Positions 16,049-25,229 of a DNA stretch of 64,000 bases are shown in pieces. The notes under the pieces are model-generated. The model was given only the letters and a program-made list of their open reading frames with translations, did no database searches and was not told the DNA's origin. The position numbers were made by a program, and so were the translations under genes. Source of the DNA: Deltaproteobacteria bacterium (GTDB lineage: Bacteria; Myxococcota; Kuafuiibacteriia; Kuafuiibacteriales; Kuafuiibacteriaceae); contig JACKEN010000007.1 of NCBI GenBank assembly GCA_020632995.1, positions 276,877 to 340,876 on the forward strand. Reading direction: 5' to 3'. The stretch's first letter is position 1. The number at the start of each line of letters is the position of its first letter.

Positions 16049-16912
16049 CTACTTGGCGGTCACGCGCACCGCGAGGCGGCGGTTCTGCGCGCGGCACTCC
16101 GGCGTGTCGTTGGCGGGGCACACCGGGTGCTTGGAGCCGTAGCCCTCCGGGTCGAGGCGCTTCTTGTCGATGCCGCGGTCCGTCAGCGCGGCGGCCACCG
16201 CCTTCGCGCGCGCCGCCGACAGCTTCTGGTTGGCCTTCGCCTTGCCGGTGTTGTCGGTGTAGCCGCCGACCTTCAGCTTGACCGCGGGGTACGCCTTCAA
16301 GATCTCCGCGATCTCGTTGAGCTGGTCGCTGGACTTGTCCATGTCGAGCTTCGCGCTGCCGGTGGCGAAGCTGATGCGGTCGAAGTTGAACCAGGTGGTC
16401 TTGTCGACCGCGCGGTCCTCGTCCTGGATGAAGTCGAGCAGGCCGTATTCCATCGACCCGTCACCGGTGTTCACGGTGTGGCCGGTGGGCAGCTGGCGGC
16501 CCGCGGGCTCCGGCGGTGCCTCGACGACCTCCTCCTCGACCGGCGCGGGCGCCGGCGCGGCGGCCATGCCGTCCTCCGCGACCTGCGCCGCGATGTCGGT
16601 GCAGTAGTTGCCGTACAGGCCGAGGATCGACATCACGCGGGAGTCCACCGCGACATTCTTCAGCGTCTTGCCTTCGGCGCCGGCGGCCTTCAGCGCGGCG
16701 TCCACCGACCAGTCACCGAGCGCGATCAGGCCGAGGATGCTCATCGCGCACGACTCGCCCGTGATCGTGTTCATGCCGGGGTTGTTCGAGGGGCCGGCCT
16801 GGAAGCTGCGCGGGCCCTTCACGGACGTAAAAAGGCCACCTGCCGGGCCGATGGCGCCGCAGCTGGCGGCGAGCGCCGATGTGGCAACGACGAGACCAAT
16901 CTTCTTCATCAT
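16049..16912 (-). CDS. TRL-OmpA lipoprotein (peptidoglycan-binding outer-membrane protein)
   Basis: A protein of 287 residues. MMKKIGLVVATSALAASC is a lipoprotein signal (lipobox AASC). Residues about 20-115 match the TRL-like family (SCAMSILGLIALGDWSVDAALKAAG, VDSRVMSILGLYGNYCTDI). An Ala/Pro/Glu hinge follows. Residues about 170-287 are an OmpA C-terminal domain (ISFATGSAKLD, VGGYTDNTGKAKANQKLSAARA, LDPEGYGSKHPVCPANDT, NRRLAVRV), which binds diaminopimelate in peptidoglycan. It probably tethers the outer membrane to the wall. AGGAGA before the ATG supports the start. A strong hairpin follows the gene. Confidence 0.92.
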   Translation of the reverse strand: MMKKIGLVVATSALAASCGAIGPAGGLFTSVKGPRSFQAGPSNNPGMNTITGESCAMSILGLIALGDWSVDAALKAAGAEGKTLKNVAVDSRVMSILGLYGNYCTDIAAQVAEDGMAAAPAPAPVEEEVVEAPPEPAGRQLPTGHTVNTGDGSMEYGLLDFIQDEDRAVDKTTWFNFDRISFATGSAKLDMDKSSDQLNEIAEILKAYPAVKLKVGGYTDNTGKAKANQKLSAARAKAVAAALTDRGIDKKRLDPEGYGSKHPVCPANDTPECRAQNRRLAVRVTAK

Positions 16913-17057
16913 TCGGTTCTCCTGAGATCCAATCCGGGCCGCGTCGCCCCGTGCGTGCGGGCCGGGCGTCCGTCAGTGGTGGGGCCTCTACCACGGGCCT
17001 GAGCGCGTCGCACCCCCCACTTGGGCTCCGAGCACCTATAGAAACCGAGGGGTCTGG

Positions 17058-17074
17058 AGGTAGGATATCCACCT
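17058..17074. promoter_or_regulatory. Imperfect inverted repeat between ompA-family and GH57 genes
   Basis: AGGTAGGATATCCACCT contains a perfect GGATATCC core with AGGT/ACCT flanks, broken by one mismatch. It lies 13 nt before the GH57 start and about 150 nt before the divergent OmpA gene, where an operator could sit. The support is positional only. Confidence 0.25.
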
Positions 17075-17086
17075 ATTGAGACCTTC

Positions 17087-19570
17087 ATGGGTCAGCGACG
17101 GGACGCGGAGCAAGAAAGGGGCTACATTTCCGCCTCGCCGATGCCGGACCGCAGCGTCGCCTTCATCGTCCACGGGCACTTCTACCAGCCCCCACGCGAG
17201 AACCCGTGGACCGACTCCGTGGACAAGGAGCCCGGGGCCGAGCCCTACCACGACTGGAACGAGCGCATCTTCCACGAGTGCTACCGCGCCAACGCCTACG
17301 CCCGGGTCTTCGACGAGTCCGGGCGGGTGCTCCGCATCGTCAACAACTACGAGCACCTGTCCTACAACATCGGCCCCACCCTGCTGAGCTGGCTGGAGCG
17401 CGAGCACACCATCACCTATGGCCGCATCATCGAGGCGGACCGCAGGAGCGCCCGCGCCCGCGGCGGGCACGGCAACGCGATCGCCCAGGGCTACAACCAC
17501 ACGATCCTCCCCCTGTGCAGCCCCCGGGACGCGCGCACCCAGGTGCGGTGGGGGGTGGCGGACTTCCGGCACCGCTTCCGCCGGGAGCCCGAGGGGCTCT
17601 GGCTCCCGGAGACCGCGGCCAACCACGCGGTCCTGGATCTGCTGATCGAGGAGGGCCTGCGCTTCACGATCCTGAGCCCCTACCAGGCCCTCAAGGTCCG
17701 CAAGCTCGGCACCGAGGAGTGGACCGACGTCAGCCTCGGCCGGCTGGATCCCACCCGGCCCTATCGCTACCTGCACTCGGACGGCAGCGGGCGCTGCGTC
17801 GACATCTTCTTCTACGACGGCCCGGTGGCCCGCTCGATCGCGTTCGAGGGGGCCCTCCGCACCAGCCAGGGGCTCCTCGACGCCCTCGGCCGCGGGCGCG
17901 GGGGCGGCCCGATGGTGAACGTGGCCACCGACGGCGAGAGCTACGGGCACCACTTCAAGTTCGGCGATCGCACCGTGGCCCACGCCCTCGAGATGCTCGC
18001 GAAGGATCGCGACCTCTGGGTGACCAACTACGGCGAGCTCTTGGATCACCACCCGCCCGAGCACGAGGTCCAGCTCTGGCTGGGCGAGGATGGCCAGGGC
18101 AGCTCGTGGAGCTGCGCCCACGGCGTGGGGCGCTGGTCGCGCGACTGTGGCTGCCACACCGGGGGCAAGGAGGGCTGGAACCAGGCGTGGCGCGCGCCGC
18201 TCCGCACCGCCCTGGACTTCCTTCGTGACGAGTGCGCCACCCTGTACGAGGGGCACGCGAGCGAGTACTTCGAGGACCCCTGGGCCGCGCGCGACGCGTA
18301 CGTGCAGGCCATCCTGCACGAGGACCCGCAGGAGTTCTTCCGGGAGCACGCCCGGCGCGAGCTCACCGAGCGGGAGCGGGTCCAGGCCCTCTCCCTGTTG
18401 GAGATGCAGCACCACTCGATGCTCATGTACACGAGCTGCGGCTGGTTCTTCTCCGACCTCGCGGGCATCGAGACCACCCAGATCCTGAAGTACGCGGGCC
18501 GCACCATCGACTTCATGCGGGAGCTCGGCCACATCGCGCCCTTCCGCGCCTTCCTGGAGCGCCTGGCCGAGGCCCGGAGCAACACCCCCGAGGAGGGGAA
18601 CGGGGCCGACGTCTACCGGCGCCACGTGGTGCCGGTGCGGGTGTCGCCCCGGCGCGTCACCGCGCACCTGGCGATCTCGGGCCTCGTCCTCGACGCCGAG
18701 CCCGAGGGCGAGGTGGCGGGCTACGAGTACCAGCTCCTGCACACCGAGCAGCGCACCCACGGCAACGTCCAGCTCATCACCTCGCAGGTCAGCCTGCGGC
18801 GCACCTCCACCGGCCGCAGCTATCAGGAGTCCGCGGCCGCCCTGCACCTCGGGGGCGTGGACTTCTACTGCGTGGTGCGCAACGACCTCAGCCTCGACGA
18901 CTTCAAGAGCGCGGCCGAGCGCCTGTGGTCGCAGTTCACCACCGCCTCGATGCCGGTGCTCCTGCGCCTGGCGGCCGAGGAGTTCGGGCCCAAGGAGTAC
19001 GGCCTCGAGCACGTCCTCCCCGGGGGCGCGCACCACGTGGCCAAGAAGATCATGGGGGGCCTCCTCGAGCGCTTCGCGGAGCAGTACGCGTACCTCTACG
19101 AGGACCACCGGCGCACCCTCGAGATGCTCCAGGCGGCGGGCATCCACCTGCCCAAGGAGCTGAGCGCGGCGGCGGAGATCACCCTGGCCCGGCGCTTCGA
19201 GATGGAGATCGCCAAGCAGCGCGAGAGCCACGATCCGGACGCCTATCGGCGCGCGATCGCGATCGCCGAACACGCGTATGCCCACGGCTTCCACCTCGAC
19301 CCGAAGGTGGCCAGCCGGACCTTCGAGTCCATGCTCGCGCACAGCGTACAGGTGGCCTCCGCCCGCCCGACGAAGGAGAACCTGCAGGCCGCGCTGGAGC
19401 TGCTGCGGCTGATCCAGACCCTGCGCCTCGACGTGGCGCTCGAGCGCCCGCAGGAGGCGCTCTACTCCGCCATCGCCACGCGCTCGGACTTCCCGGCGGA
19501 TGAGCTGGCCACCCTGATGAAGGCGCTGTGGCTGAGCCCGTCCCTGCTGCAAGCCGGCGCGGGCTCTTGA
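17087..19570 (+). CDS. Glycoside hydrolase family 57 / DUF3536 protein
   Basis: A protein of 827 residues. The N-terminal half is a GH57 (beta/alpha)7 barrel beginning FIVHGHFYQPPRENPW, with YNHTILPLCSPRD and GLWLPETAANHAVLDLLIEEG. The C-terminal half is DUF3536. GH57 enzymes are retaining alpha-glucan hydrolases or branching enzymes, so a role in glycogen or alpha-glucan metabolism is likely. The exact activity is not assigned. No signal peptide is present, so it is cytoplasmic. An in-frame ATG at 17141 (MPDRSVAFIVHG) is an equally plausible start and places the conserved barrel start closer to the N-terminus. No glycogen genes are adjacent. Confidence 0.88.
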   Translation: MGQRRDAEQERGYISASPMPDRSVAFIVHGHFYQPPRENPWTDSVDKEPGAEPYHDWNERIFHECYRANAYARVFDESGRVLRIVNNYEHLSYNIGPTLLSWLEREHTITYGRIIEADRRSARARGGHGNAIAQGYNHTILPLCSPRDARTQVRWGVADFRHRFRREPEGLWLPETAANHAVLDLLIEEGLRFTILSPYQALKVRKLGTEEWTDVSLGRLDPTRPYRYLHSDGSGRCVDIFFYDGPVARSIAFEGALRTSQGLLDALGRGRGGGPMVNVATDGESYGHHFKFGDRTVAHALEMLAKDRDLWVTNYGELLDHHPPEHEVQLWLGEDGQGSSWSCAHGVGRWSRDCGCHTGGKEGWNQAWRAPLRTALDFLRDECATLYEGHASEYFEDPWAARDAYVQAILHEDPQEFFREHARRELTERERVQALSLLEMQHHSMLMYTSCGWFFSDLAGIETTQILKYAGRTIDFMRELGHIAPFRAFLERLAEARSNTPEEGNGADVYRRHVVPVRVSPRRVTAHLAISGLVLDAEPEGEVAGYEYQLLHTEQRTHGNVQLITSQVSLRRTSTGRSYQESAAALHLGGVDFYCVVRNDLSLDDFKSAAERLWSQFTTASMPVLLRLAAEEFGPKEYGLEHVLPGGAHHVAKKIMGGLLERFAEQYAYLYEDHRRTLEMLQAAGIHLPKELSAAAEITLARRFEMEIAKQRESHDPDAYRRAIAIAEHAYAHGFHLDPKVASRTFESMLAHSVQVASARPTKENLQAALELLRLIQTLRLDVALERPQEALYSAIATRSDFPADELATLMKALWLSPSLLQAGAGS

Positions 19571-19630
19571 CGGTCATGGGTGAGGGCCTATCCTTGACCG
19601 AATGACCGGTGACGAGGCGAGGGCGACGAC

Positions 19631-21091
19631 GTGTTGAGCGCGAGCGTGTTGAGCGCGCTCCTGGCCACCCAGGCCCCGACCCATCAACTCGGTGAGCTGA
19701 CCTTCGAGTCGTGCACGCTCGAGGGGCCGGGCGGGGAGCGCTACTCGGGGGCGCGATGCGCCCGCTTCTCGGTCCCCGAGGATCGCGACGATCCCAAGAG
19801 TCGGACGATCGAGCTCGCGGTGGCGTGGGTGCCCGCGCGGACGGCCGAGCCCAAGCCCGACCCCGTGTTCTTCCTCGCGGGCGGGCCCGGCCAGGCCGCG
19901 CGCGAGGCGTTCGCGAGCAGCCCCGAGCCCTTCGCGCGCATCCTGCGCGAGCGCGCGCTCATCCTCGTCGACCAGCGCGGCACCGGCGCCTCGCATCCGC
20001 TCGATTGCCCCGAGCTGGCGGAGGAGGACGACGGCGAGACCGATCGCGCCGCGCTCCTCGCGCGCACCGTCGAGCGCACCCGGCGCTGCCGCGACCGGCT
20101 CTCGGCCGACGCCGATCTCACGCGCTACACGACCACCGACGCGGTGCGGGATCTGGACGACGTCCGACGCGCGATCGGGGCCGAGGCCATCAACCTGCTC
20201 GGCGGCTCCTACGGCACCCGAGTCGCGCAGGTCTACTTGCGCAACTATCCCCAGCACACCCGCAGCGTGGTGCTCGACGGCGTCGTCCCGCCCGGCCTCG
20301 CGCTCGGCGCCGAGCACGCGAAGAACCTCGACGCGGCGCTCGCGCTCCAGTGGGCGCGCTGCGCCCAGGACGCGGAGTGCAACGCGCACTTCCCGGCGCC
20401 GGCCGCCGATCTGGCCCAGCTCCGGGCCGAGCTCCTCGCCGCCCCGCGCAAGGTGAAGTACGTGCACCCGACCACCGGGCTCGAGGCCGAGGACGAGCTC
20501 GACGTGAACACCTTCGCGGGGGTCGTTCGGCTGTTCGCCTACAGCCCACAGACCGCGAGCCTGCTCCCGATGGCCCTGCACGACGCCGCGCGCGGCGACA
20601 GCGGGCGGCTGCTCGCGTACTCGAACCTGATCCGCGACGGCCTCGTCGAGTCGCTGTCCCGCGGGATGGAGCTCTCCGTCATCTGCACCGAGGACGCCGA
20701 CCGTATGAAGGTGGACCCGGAGGACGCGAGCACCCTCCTCGGCACCGAGTTCGTCACCGTGCTCGAGGCGAGCTGCGCGGAGTGGCCGAAGGGCAAGCGG
20801 CCCGACGACTTCAACGCCCCGCTGTCCACCGACGTCCCGGTGCTCGTCCTCTCGGGCGGGCTCGATCCGGTGACGCCGCCGCGCTACGGCGAGGCCGCGC
20901 TCGCCGGCCTCGGCCACGCGCGGCACGTGGTGGCCCCCGGCCTCGGGCACGGCGTCTTCGGCACCGCGTGCGGGAGCCGCACCGTCGCCGACTTCTACGA
21001 GGCGCCGGTCCCCGAGCAGCTCGACGTCGCGTGCTTCGAGCGGCTCCAGGCCCTCCCGCCCTTCAGGGGACCACTCGGTTGGGGGCCCTGA
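19631..21091 (+). CDS. Alpha/beta hydrolase, tripeptidyl/proline aminopeptidase-like
   Basis: A protein of 486 residues. It has the alpha/beta-hydrolase fold with nucleophile Ser193 in LLGGSYGTR, oxyanion region FFLAGGPGQA, LVDQRGTGASHPLDCPE, the acid in LSGGLDPVTPP and His in GLGHGVFGTAC. These motifs and the length match the TAP (tripeptidyl aminopeptidase)/prolyl aminopeptidase C-terminal-domain family. The first 15 residues are hydrophobic (MLSASVLSALLATQAP), so secretion is possible. The GTG start at 19631 is tentative. It is followed after 1 nt by the NatA-like ATPase gene and is probably in the same operon, a common pairing in Myxococcota. Confidence 0.82.
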   Translation: MLSASVLSALLATQAPTHQLGELTFESCTLEGPGGERYSGARCARFSVPEDRDDPKSRTIELAVAWVPARTAEPKPDPVFFLAGGPGQAAREAFASSPEPFARILRERALILVDQRGTGASHPLDCPELAEEDDGETDRAALLARTVERTRRCRDRLSADADLTRYTTTDAVRDLDDVRRAIGAEAINLLGGSYGTRVAQVYLRNYPQHTRSVVLDGVVPPGLALGAEHAKNLDAALALQWARCAQDAECNAHFPAPAADLAQLRAELLAAPRKVKYVHPTTGLEAEDELDVNTFAGVVRLFAYSPQTASLLPMALHDAARGDSGRLLAYSNLIRDGLVESLSRGMELSVICTEDADRMKVDPEDASTLLGTEFVTVLEASCAEWPKGKRPDDFNAPLSTDVPVLVLSGGLDPVTPPRYGEAALAGLGHARHVVAPGLGHGVFGTACGSRTVADFYEAPVPEQLDVACFERLQALPPFRGPLGWGP

Positions 21092-21092
21092 C

Positions 21093-21827
21093 ATGATCGA
21101 GGTGCACGACCTCCACAAGGCCTTCGGCCCGGTGCGGGCGGTCGACGGGGTGAGCTTCTCCGCCGCGGACGGCGAGATCACCGGCCTGTTGGGCCCGAAC
21201 GGCGCCGGCAAGACCACGACCCTGCGCATGCTCTACACCCTGATGTCGCCCGACAGGGGCTCGGTGCGCATCGACGGGGTGGACGTGGGCGCGCACCCCG
21301 CGGACGCGCGCCGTCGGCTCGGGGTGCTCCCCGACGCCCGCGGGCTCTACGACGGCCTGAGCGCGCGCGAGAACATCGAGTACTTCGCCGACCTCCAGGG
21401 CCTCACCGGGCTCGCCCGCGCCGAGCAGATCGAGCGGCTGACGCGGGCGCTCGGGATGCAGGAGATCATCGACCGCCGCACCAAGGGCTTCTCGCAGGGC
21501 GAGCGTGTGAAGTGCGCGATCGCGCGCGCGCTCGTGCACGACCCGCAGAACGTGGTCCTCGACGAGCCCACCAACGGGCTCGACGTGATGACCACGCGCT
21601 CGATGCGCGCGTTCCTCCGCACGCTCCGGGACCGCGGCAAGTGCGTGCTGTTCTCGAGCCACATCATGCAGGAGGTGGCGGCCCTCTGCGATCGCATCGT
21701 GGTCATCGCCCACGGGCGCGCGGTCGCGCAGGGCACGCCGGACGAGCTCCTCGCCGAGACGGGCCGCACCACGCTCGAGGACGCCTTCGTCGCGATCATC
21801 GGGTCGGAGGAGGGGTTGTTCACATGA
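21093..21827 (+). CDS. ABC transporter ATP-binding protein, NatA-like
   Basis: A protein of 244 residues and a complete ABC ATPase: Walker A GPNGAGKT, an altered signature FSQGERVK in place of LSGGQ, Walker B VVLDEPTNGLD, and the switch histidine in FSSHIMQE. NatA-type ATPases pair with NatB permeases in sodium or drug export. The gene begins 1 nt after the peptidase stop and its stop overlaps the permease start (ATGA), so the three form one operon. Confidence 0.92.
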   Translation: MIEVHDLHKAFGPVRAVDGVSFSAADGEITGLLGPNGAGKTTTLRMLYTLMSPDRGSVRIDGVDVGAHPADARRRLGVLPDARGLYDGLSARENIEYFADLQGLTGLARAEQIERLTRALGMQEIIDRRTKGFSQGERVKCAIARALVHDPQNVVLDEPTNGLDVMTTRSMRAFLRTLRDRGKCVLFSSHIMQEVAALCDRIVVIAHGRAVAQGTPDELLAETGRTTLEDAFVAIIGSEEGLFT

Positions 21828-22999
21828 GGCCGGTCTGGGTGGTGTTCAAGAAGGAGGTCCGCGAGAACCTCCGGCAGCGGCGGACGGTGATCAACTCGCT
21901 GGTGTTCGGTCCGCTGCTCGGCCCGCTCTTGATGATCCTGGTGCTCGGCCTGACCTTCAAGGTGCAGGTCGAGCGCGCCGAGAAGCCGCTCGAGATCCCG
22001 GTGGTCGGCGCCGAGCGCGCCCCGAACCTCGTGCGCTGGCTCGAGCAGCAGGGCGTACACATCGAGCCGCCGCCCGCGTCCGAGACCCAGGCGATCCTCG
22101 ATCAGGACGAGGACGTCATCCTGCGGATCCCGGAGTCGTACGCCGAAGACTGGGGCGCCGGTCGACCGGTCGAGATCGAGATCCTGAACGACGAGTCGCG
22201 CCGCGAGTCGGGGGTGATCGTGCGGCGGGTCCAGCAGCTGCTCGCCCGGTACGGGGCGGAGGTCGGGTCGCTCCGCCTCCTCGCGCGCGGCGTCGACCCC
22301 CGCATCTCGAGGCCGCTCCAGGTGCGCGAGGTGGACGTCGGCAAGGTCGACAGCGCCGTCGTCACCCTGCTCTCTTTCTTGCCCTACCTGTTGATCATGG
22401 GTGCGTTCATCGGGGCGATGTACCTCGCGATCGACTCCACCGCGGGCGAGCGCGAGCGGAGGTCGCTCGAGCCGCTCCTCGCCAACCCGGTGCCGCGCAG
22501 CCAGATCCTGGCCGGGAAGCTCCTGGCCACCACCGCGTTCGGGATGATGTCGCTGACCCTCGCGCTGCTCTCCTTCAAGCTCGCCTCGCCGCTCATGCCG
22601 CTCCGCGAGGCGGGGATCGACTTCGAGCTCACCTGGGCGACGATGGCCACGATCCTCGTCATCGTGGCGCCGATCGTCCCCCTCGCCGCCGCGGCCCAGA
22701 CCATCGTCGCGTCCTACGCGAAGAGCTACCGCGAGGCGCAGAGCTACCTGCAAGGCCTCCTGCTCATCCCGATCGTCCCGACCCTGGCCCTCATGGTCAT
22801 GCCGCTCAAGGCCGAGCTGTGGATGATGAGCGTGCCCTTCCTCGCCCAGCACCAGCTGATCAGCACGCTGATCCGCGGTGAATCGGTGCTCGGCGCCGGC
22901 CTGCTCCTCACCGTGGCGTCGGGCCTCGCGCAGTCTCTCGTGCTCTGGGCCGTCGCGACCTGGCTCTACCAGCGCGAGTCGCTCGCCATCTCTGCTTAG
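21824..22999 (+). CDS. ABC-2 type permease, NatB-like
   Basis: A protein of 391 residues. The first membrane segment (LLGPLLMILVLGLTFKVQV) precedes a large extracytoplasmic domain (about 45-180), then a cluster of five to six segments (for example LSFLPYLLIMGAFIGAMYLAI, TILVIVAPIVPLAAAAQTIV). This is the ABC-2/NatB topology. It contains the helix-flanking GERERRSLEPLLANPVPRSQI typical of NatB. It is the translocation partner of the upstream ATPase. The substrate is unknown. The gene ends 4 nt inside the convergent PP2C gene. Confidence 0.9.
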   Translation: MRPVWVVFKKEVRENLRQRRTVINSLVFGPLLGPLLMILVLGLTFKVQVERAEKPLEIPVVGAERAPNLVRWLEQQGVHIEPPPASETQAILDQDEDVILRIPESYAEDWGAGRPVEIEILNDESRRESGVIVRRVQQLLARYGAEVGSLRLLARGVDPRISRPLQVREVDVGKVDSAVVTLLSFLPYLLIMGAFIGAMYLAIDSTAGERERRSLEPLLANPVPRSQILAGKLLATTAFGMMSLTLALLSFKLASPLMPLREAGIDFELTWATMATILVIVAPIVPLAAAAQTIVASYAKSYREAQSYLQGLLLIPIVPTLALMVMPLKAELWMMSVPFLAQHQLISTLIRGESVLGAGLLLTVASGLAQSLVLWAVATWLYQRESLAISA

Positions 23000-23838
23000 A
23001 GCGCCGCTGCCCGCTCGGGCTTGGCCCGCGGCTTGGGCCGGTACAGCACCACCGTCGCGTCGTCCGGCTTGCTGGGGGCGCCCTCGTCGGGATCCTCCAT
23101 CCGCGCGTGGCAGGCCGCGAGCAGGCGCTCCGCCGCGACGAGGAGCGGGCCGCACCGGACCATCTCGACGATCTCCTCGATGCGCAGGTTGTCGAGCACC
23201 CCGTCGCTCGCCACCACCACGGTGTCGCGCGGCGACAACGCGAGCACCGAGCCCAGCTCGATGCGCATGTCCGCGCTCCCCACGAGGTTGAGGACCACGC
23301 AGTTGTCGTCGTGGTGCAGCGCCGCCTCGGGCTCGAGGAAGCCGGCCTCGACCGCGTAGCCGGTGAGGGAGTGGGCCACCGTCTGGAGCTTGATCCGGCC
23401 GCGCTGCCCCACCACCAGGATCCCGGAGTCGCCCACGTGGTAGGTGCGGATCCCGGCCCGCCCCAGCTCCACCACCGCGAGGGTGGTGGCGGCGCCGACC
23501 TTGAGATCCATGACCGCGTCGTTGGCGCGCTCGAAGCCGTCGAGCACCGCGGTGCGGATGCGCACGTCGTCGTCGGCGTCGCGCACCGCGCCGGCCAGGG
23601 CCCGCACCGCGAGGCGCGCCGCCTTGGCCCCCAGCGGCATCCCGCCCGCCCCGTCCGCCACCGCGAGGAGGGCGCGCCGCGGACCCACCGGGATGACGAG
23701 GGCGGCGTCCTCGTTCGGGCCCTCGCGCTCGGGCGACTTGGTGGAGAACACCACCGCGGTGCCCCCCGCCACGTCCACCTGGACCGGCTTGGGGTGCTCC
23801 GCCTCGAGGAAGGTGCGGGCGGGGGCTGTGGTGCGCAT
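22996..23838 (-). CDS. PP2C-type Ser/Thr phosphatase
   Basis: A protein of 280 residues (ATG 23838). PPM/PP2C motifs are present: SPEREGPNEDAALVI (metal-binding Asp), AVADGAGGMPLGAKAA, VGAATTLAVVELG, YHVGDSGILVVGQ and VVASDGVLDNL. The catalytic core is complete and there is no transmembrane segment. It should dephosphorylate phosphoserine/threonine. A reading frame opens further upstream but lies in the kinase gene. The start overlaps the kinase stop (TGATG), forming a kinase-phosphatase pair that probably regulates the same substrates. Confidence 0.9.
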   Translation of the reverse strand: MRTTAPARTFLEAEHPKPVQVDVAGGTAVVFSTKSPEREGPNEDAALVIPVGPRRALLAVADGAGGMPLGAKAARLAVRALAGAVRDADDDVRIRTAVLDGFERANDAVMDLKVGAATTLAVVELGRAGIRTYHVGDSGILVVGQRGRIKLQTVAHSLTGYAVEAGFLEPEAALHHDDNCVVLNLVGSADMRIELGSVLALSPRDTVVVASDGVLDNLRIEEIVEMVRCGPLLVAAERLLAACHARMEDPDEGAPSKPDDATVVLYRPKPRAKPERAAAL

Positions 23839-25157
23839 CAGCGTCCTCGGCCGTGGGTGCGCCCGCACCAGGGACAGTGCTGCCAGAACTCGCCGATGAT
23901 CCCCCACCCACAGTGCTTGCACTTGTCGCGGCTGTTCTCGATGGGCCAGGGCTTCTTCACCTTGGTCCTGCACCACGGGCAGTAGCGCATGAAGGGCATG
24001 AGGTCCTTGCGATCGCAAGCCGTGTTGCTACACCGCGCGGCGTAGCGGACGTCGGTGTACTCGCGCTCGTCGGGCTCGTACCCCGCGCCATAACACCAGG
24101 GGCAGTAGCGCCAGTCCTTCTTCATGCCCCGGTTGCAGCGCCCGCACTGCACCGGGAAGCTGGTGGCGCCCTCGAACTTCTTGTGGTGCTCGCCGCACCA
24201 TGGGCAGTAGTGCATCGGCTCCGACATCGGCCCGCCACACTTCTTGCACTCGTGCCGGGTGCCGAGGGCCTGACCGTGCTCCCGCTTGAACTGGCGAAAG
24301 CGCACCGTGCGCCAGTCGCGGGTCCGGGTGGTCCCGTTCTTCTTCTTGCGGAGCTTCGCGTCGACCCGCAGCGCCCTGGGCTTCACCTTGCGGAACGCGG
24401 CCAGCATCTTCACCGCGTCGGGGAAGCGGCCGCGCTGGTCGACCTGGATCGCCTTCTCGAGGAAGGCCACGAAGGCCGGCGTGAACACCGCCTTGATGCG
24501 GTCGAGCCCCTGGAGCGGCCACTCATAGGGCCACTCCGGGAGCACCCCGGCGAACATCCGGTAGAGCACCAGGCCGAGCGAGAAGACGTCCGATCTGTAA
24601 GAGGGCTTGCCGAGCGCCTGCTCCGGCGCCACGTAGCCGAGCGTGCCGGTGCCGGAGGCCTTGAGGCTGGTGCGCACCGCCACCTTCGAGATGCCGAAGT
24701 CCGACAGCCTCAGCCGATCGCCGTCGAACATGATGAAGTTCTCGGGCTTGATGTCGAGGTGGATGATGCGGTTCTTGTGCGCGCACGCCACCGCCTCGAG
24801 CATCTGCTCGGCGTAGCGCAAGCCCGTGCGCGGCGCGACGCGACGACGGATGCGATCGAGGAACGTGCGATCGCCGAGCGGAGACGCGATGACGAAGACG
24901 TCATCGATGAACATCGCGTTCTTGATGGGGAGGATGTTCGCGTGATCGAGGGAGGCCGCGATGCGCGCCTCCTTCTTGAACTCGTCGAGCAGGGTCTGGT
25001 TCTGCAGGTAGCGCTCGTGCGGCACCTTCAACGCCACCACGACACCCTCGATGGTGTCTTGGGCGCGATACACGGTGGCGAAGCCTCCGGAGGCGATGCG
25101 GCGCTCGATTCGGTACTTGCCGAGCCTCTGCCGTGCCTTGAGCTGCACGCCCCGCAT
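23838..25157 (-). CDS. Ser/Thr protein kinase with four C-terminal zinc ribbons
   Basis: A protein of 439 residues from ATG 25157. The kinase domain (about 12-260) has the glycine loop IASGGFATVY, Lys44, the catalytic loop HLDIKPEN (Asp135) and DFG at 153-155. The usual HRD arginine is Leu134, so activation is of the non-RD type. The C-terminal 140 residues hold four Cys4 zinc ribbons with cysteine pairs at 304/307 and 318/321, 338/341 and 352/355, 376/381 and 393/396, and 413/416 and 428/431, each ending CPWC. There is no membrane segment. The arrangement suggests docking to nucleic acid or to a partner protein. The in-frame ATG at 25220 would add an unconserved extension. Confidence 0.9.
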   Translation of the reverse strand: MRGVQLKARQRLGKYRIERRIASGGFATVYRAQDTIEGVVVALKVPHERYLQNQTLLDEFKKEARIAASLDHANILPIKNAMFIDDVFVIASPLGDRTFLDRIRRRVAPRTGLRYAEQMLEAVACAHKNRIIHLDIKPENFIMFDGDRLRLSDFGISKVAVRTSLKASGTGTLGYVAPEQALGKPSYRSDVFSLGLVLYRMFAGVLPEWPYEWPLQGLDRIKAVFTPAFVAFLEKAIQVDQRGRFPDAVKMLAAFRKVKPRALRVDAKLRKKKNGTTRTRDWRTVRFRQFKREHGQALGTRHECKKCGGPMSEPMHYCPWCGEHHKKFEGATSFPVQCGRCNRGMKKDWRYCPWCYGAGYEPDEREYTDVRYAARCSNTACDRKDLMPFMRYCPWCRTKVKKPWPIENSRDKCKHCGWGIIGEFWQHCPWCGRTHGRGR

Positions 25158-25229
25158 GGTGGCAAAGAACCCGGAGCCACAAAAGGCAATTCTACCGACG
25201 GCCCCGGTCCGGGACCCCATGCATGCTCT

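Noticed and set aside
17036..19552. An 838-codon minus-strand frame opposite the GH57 gene
   Set aside because: The plus-strand frame has the clear GH57/DUF3536 motifs; the opposite frame has none.
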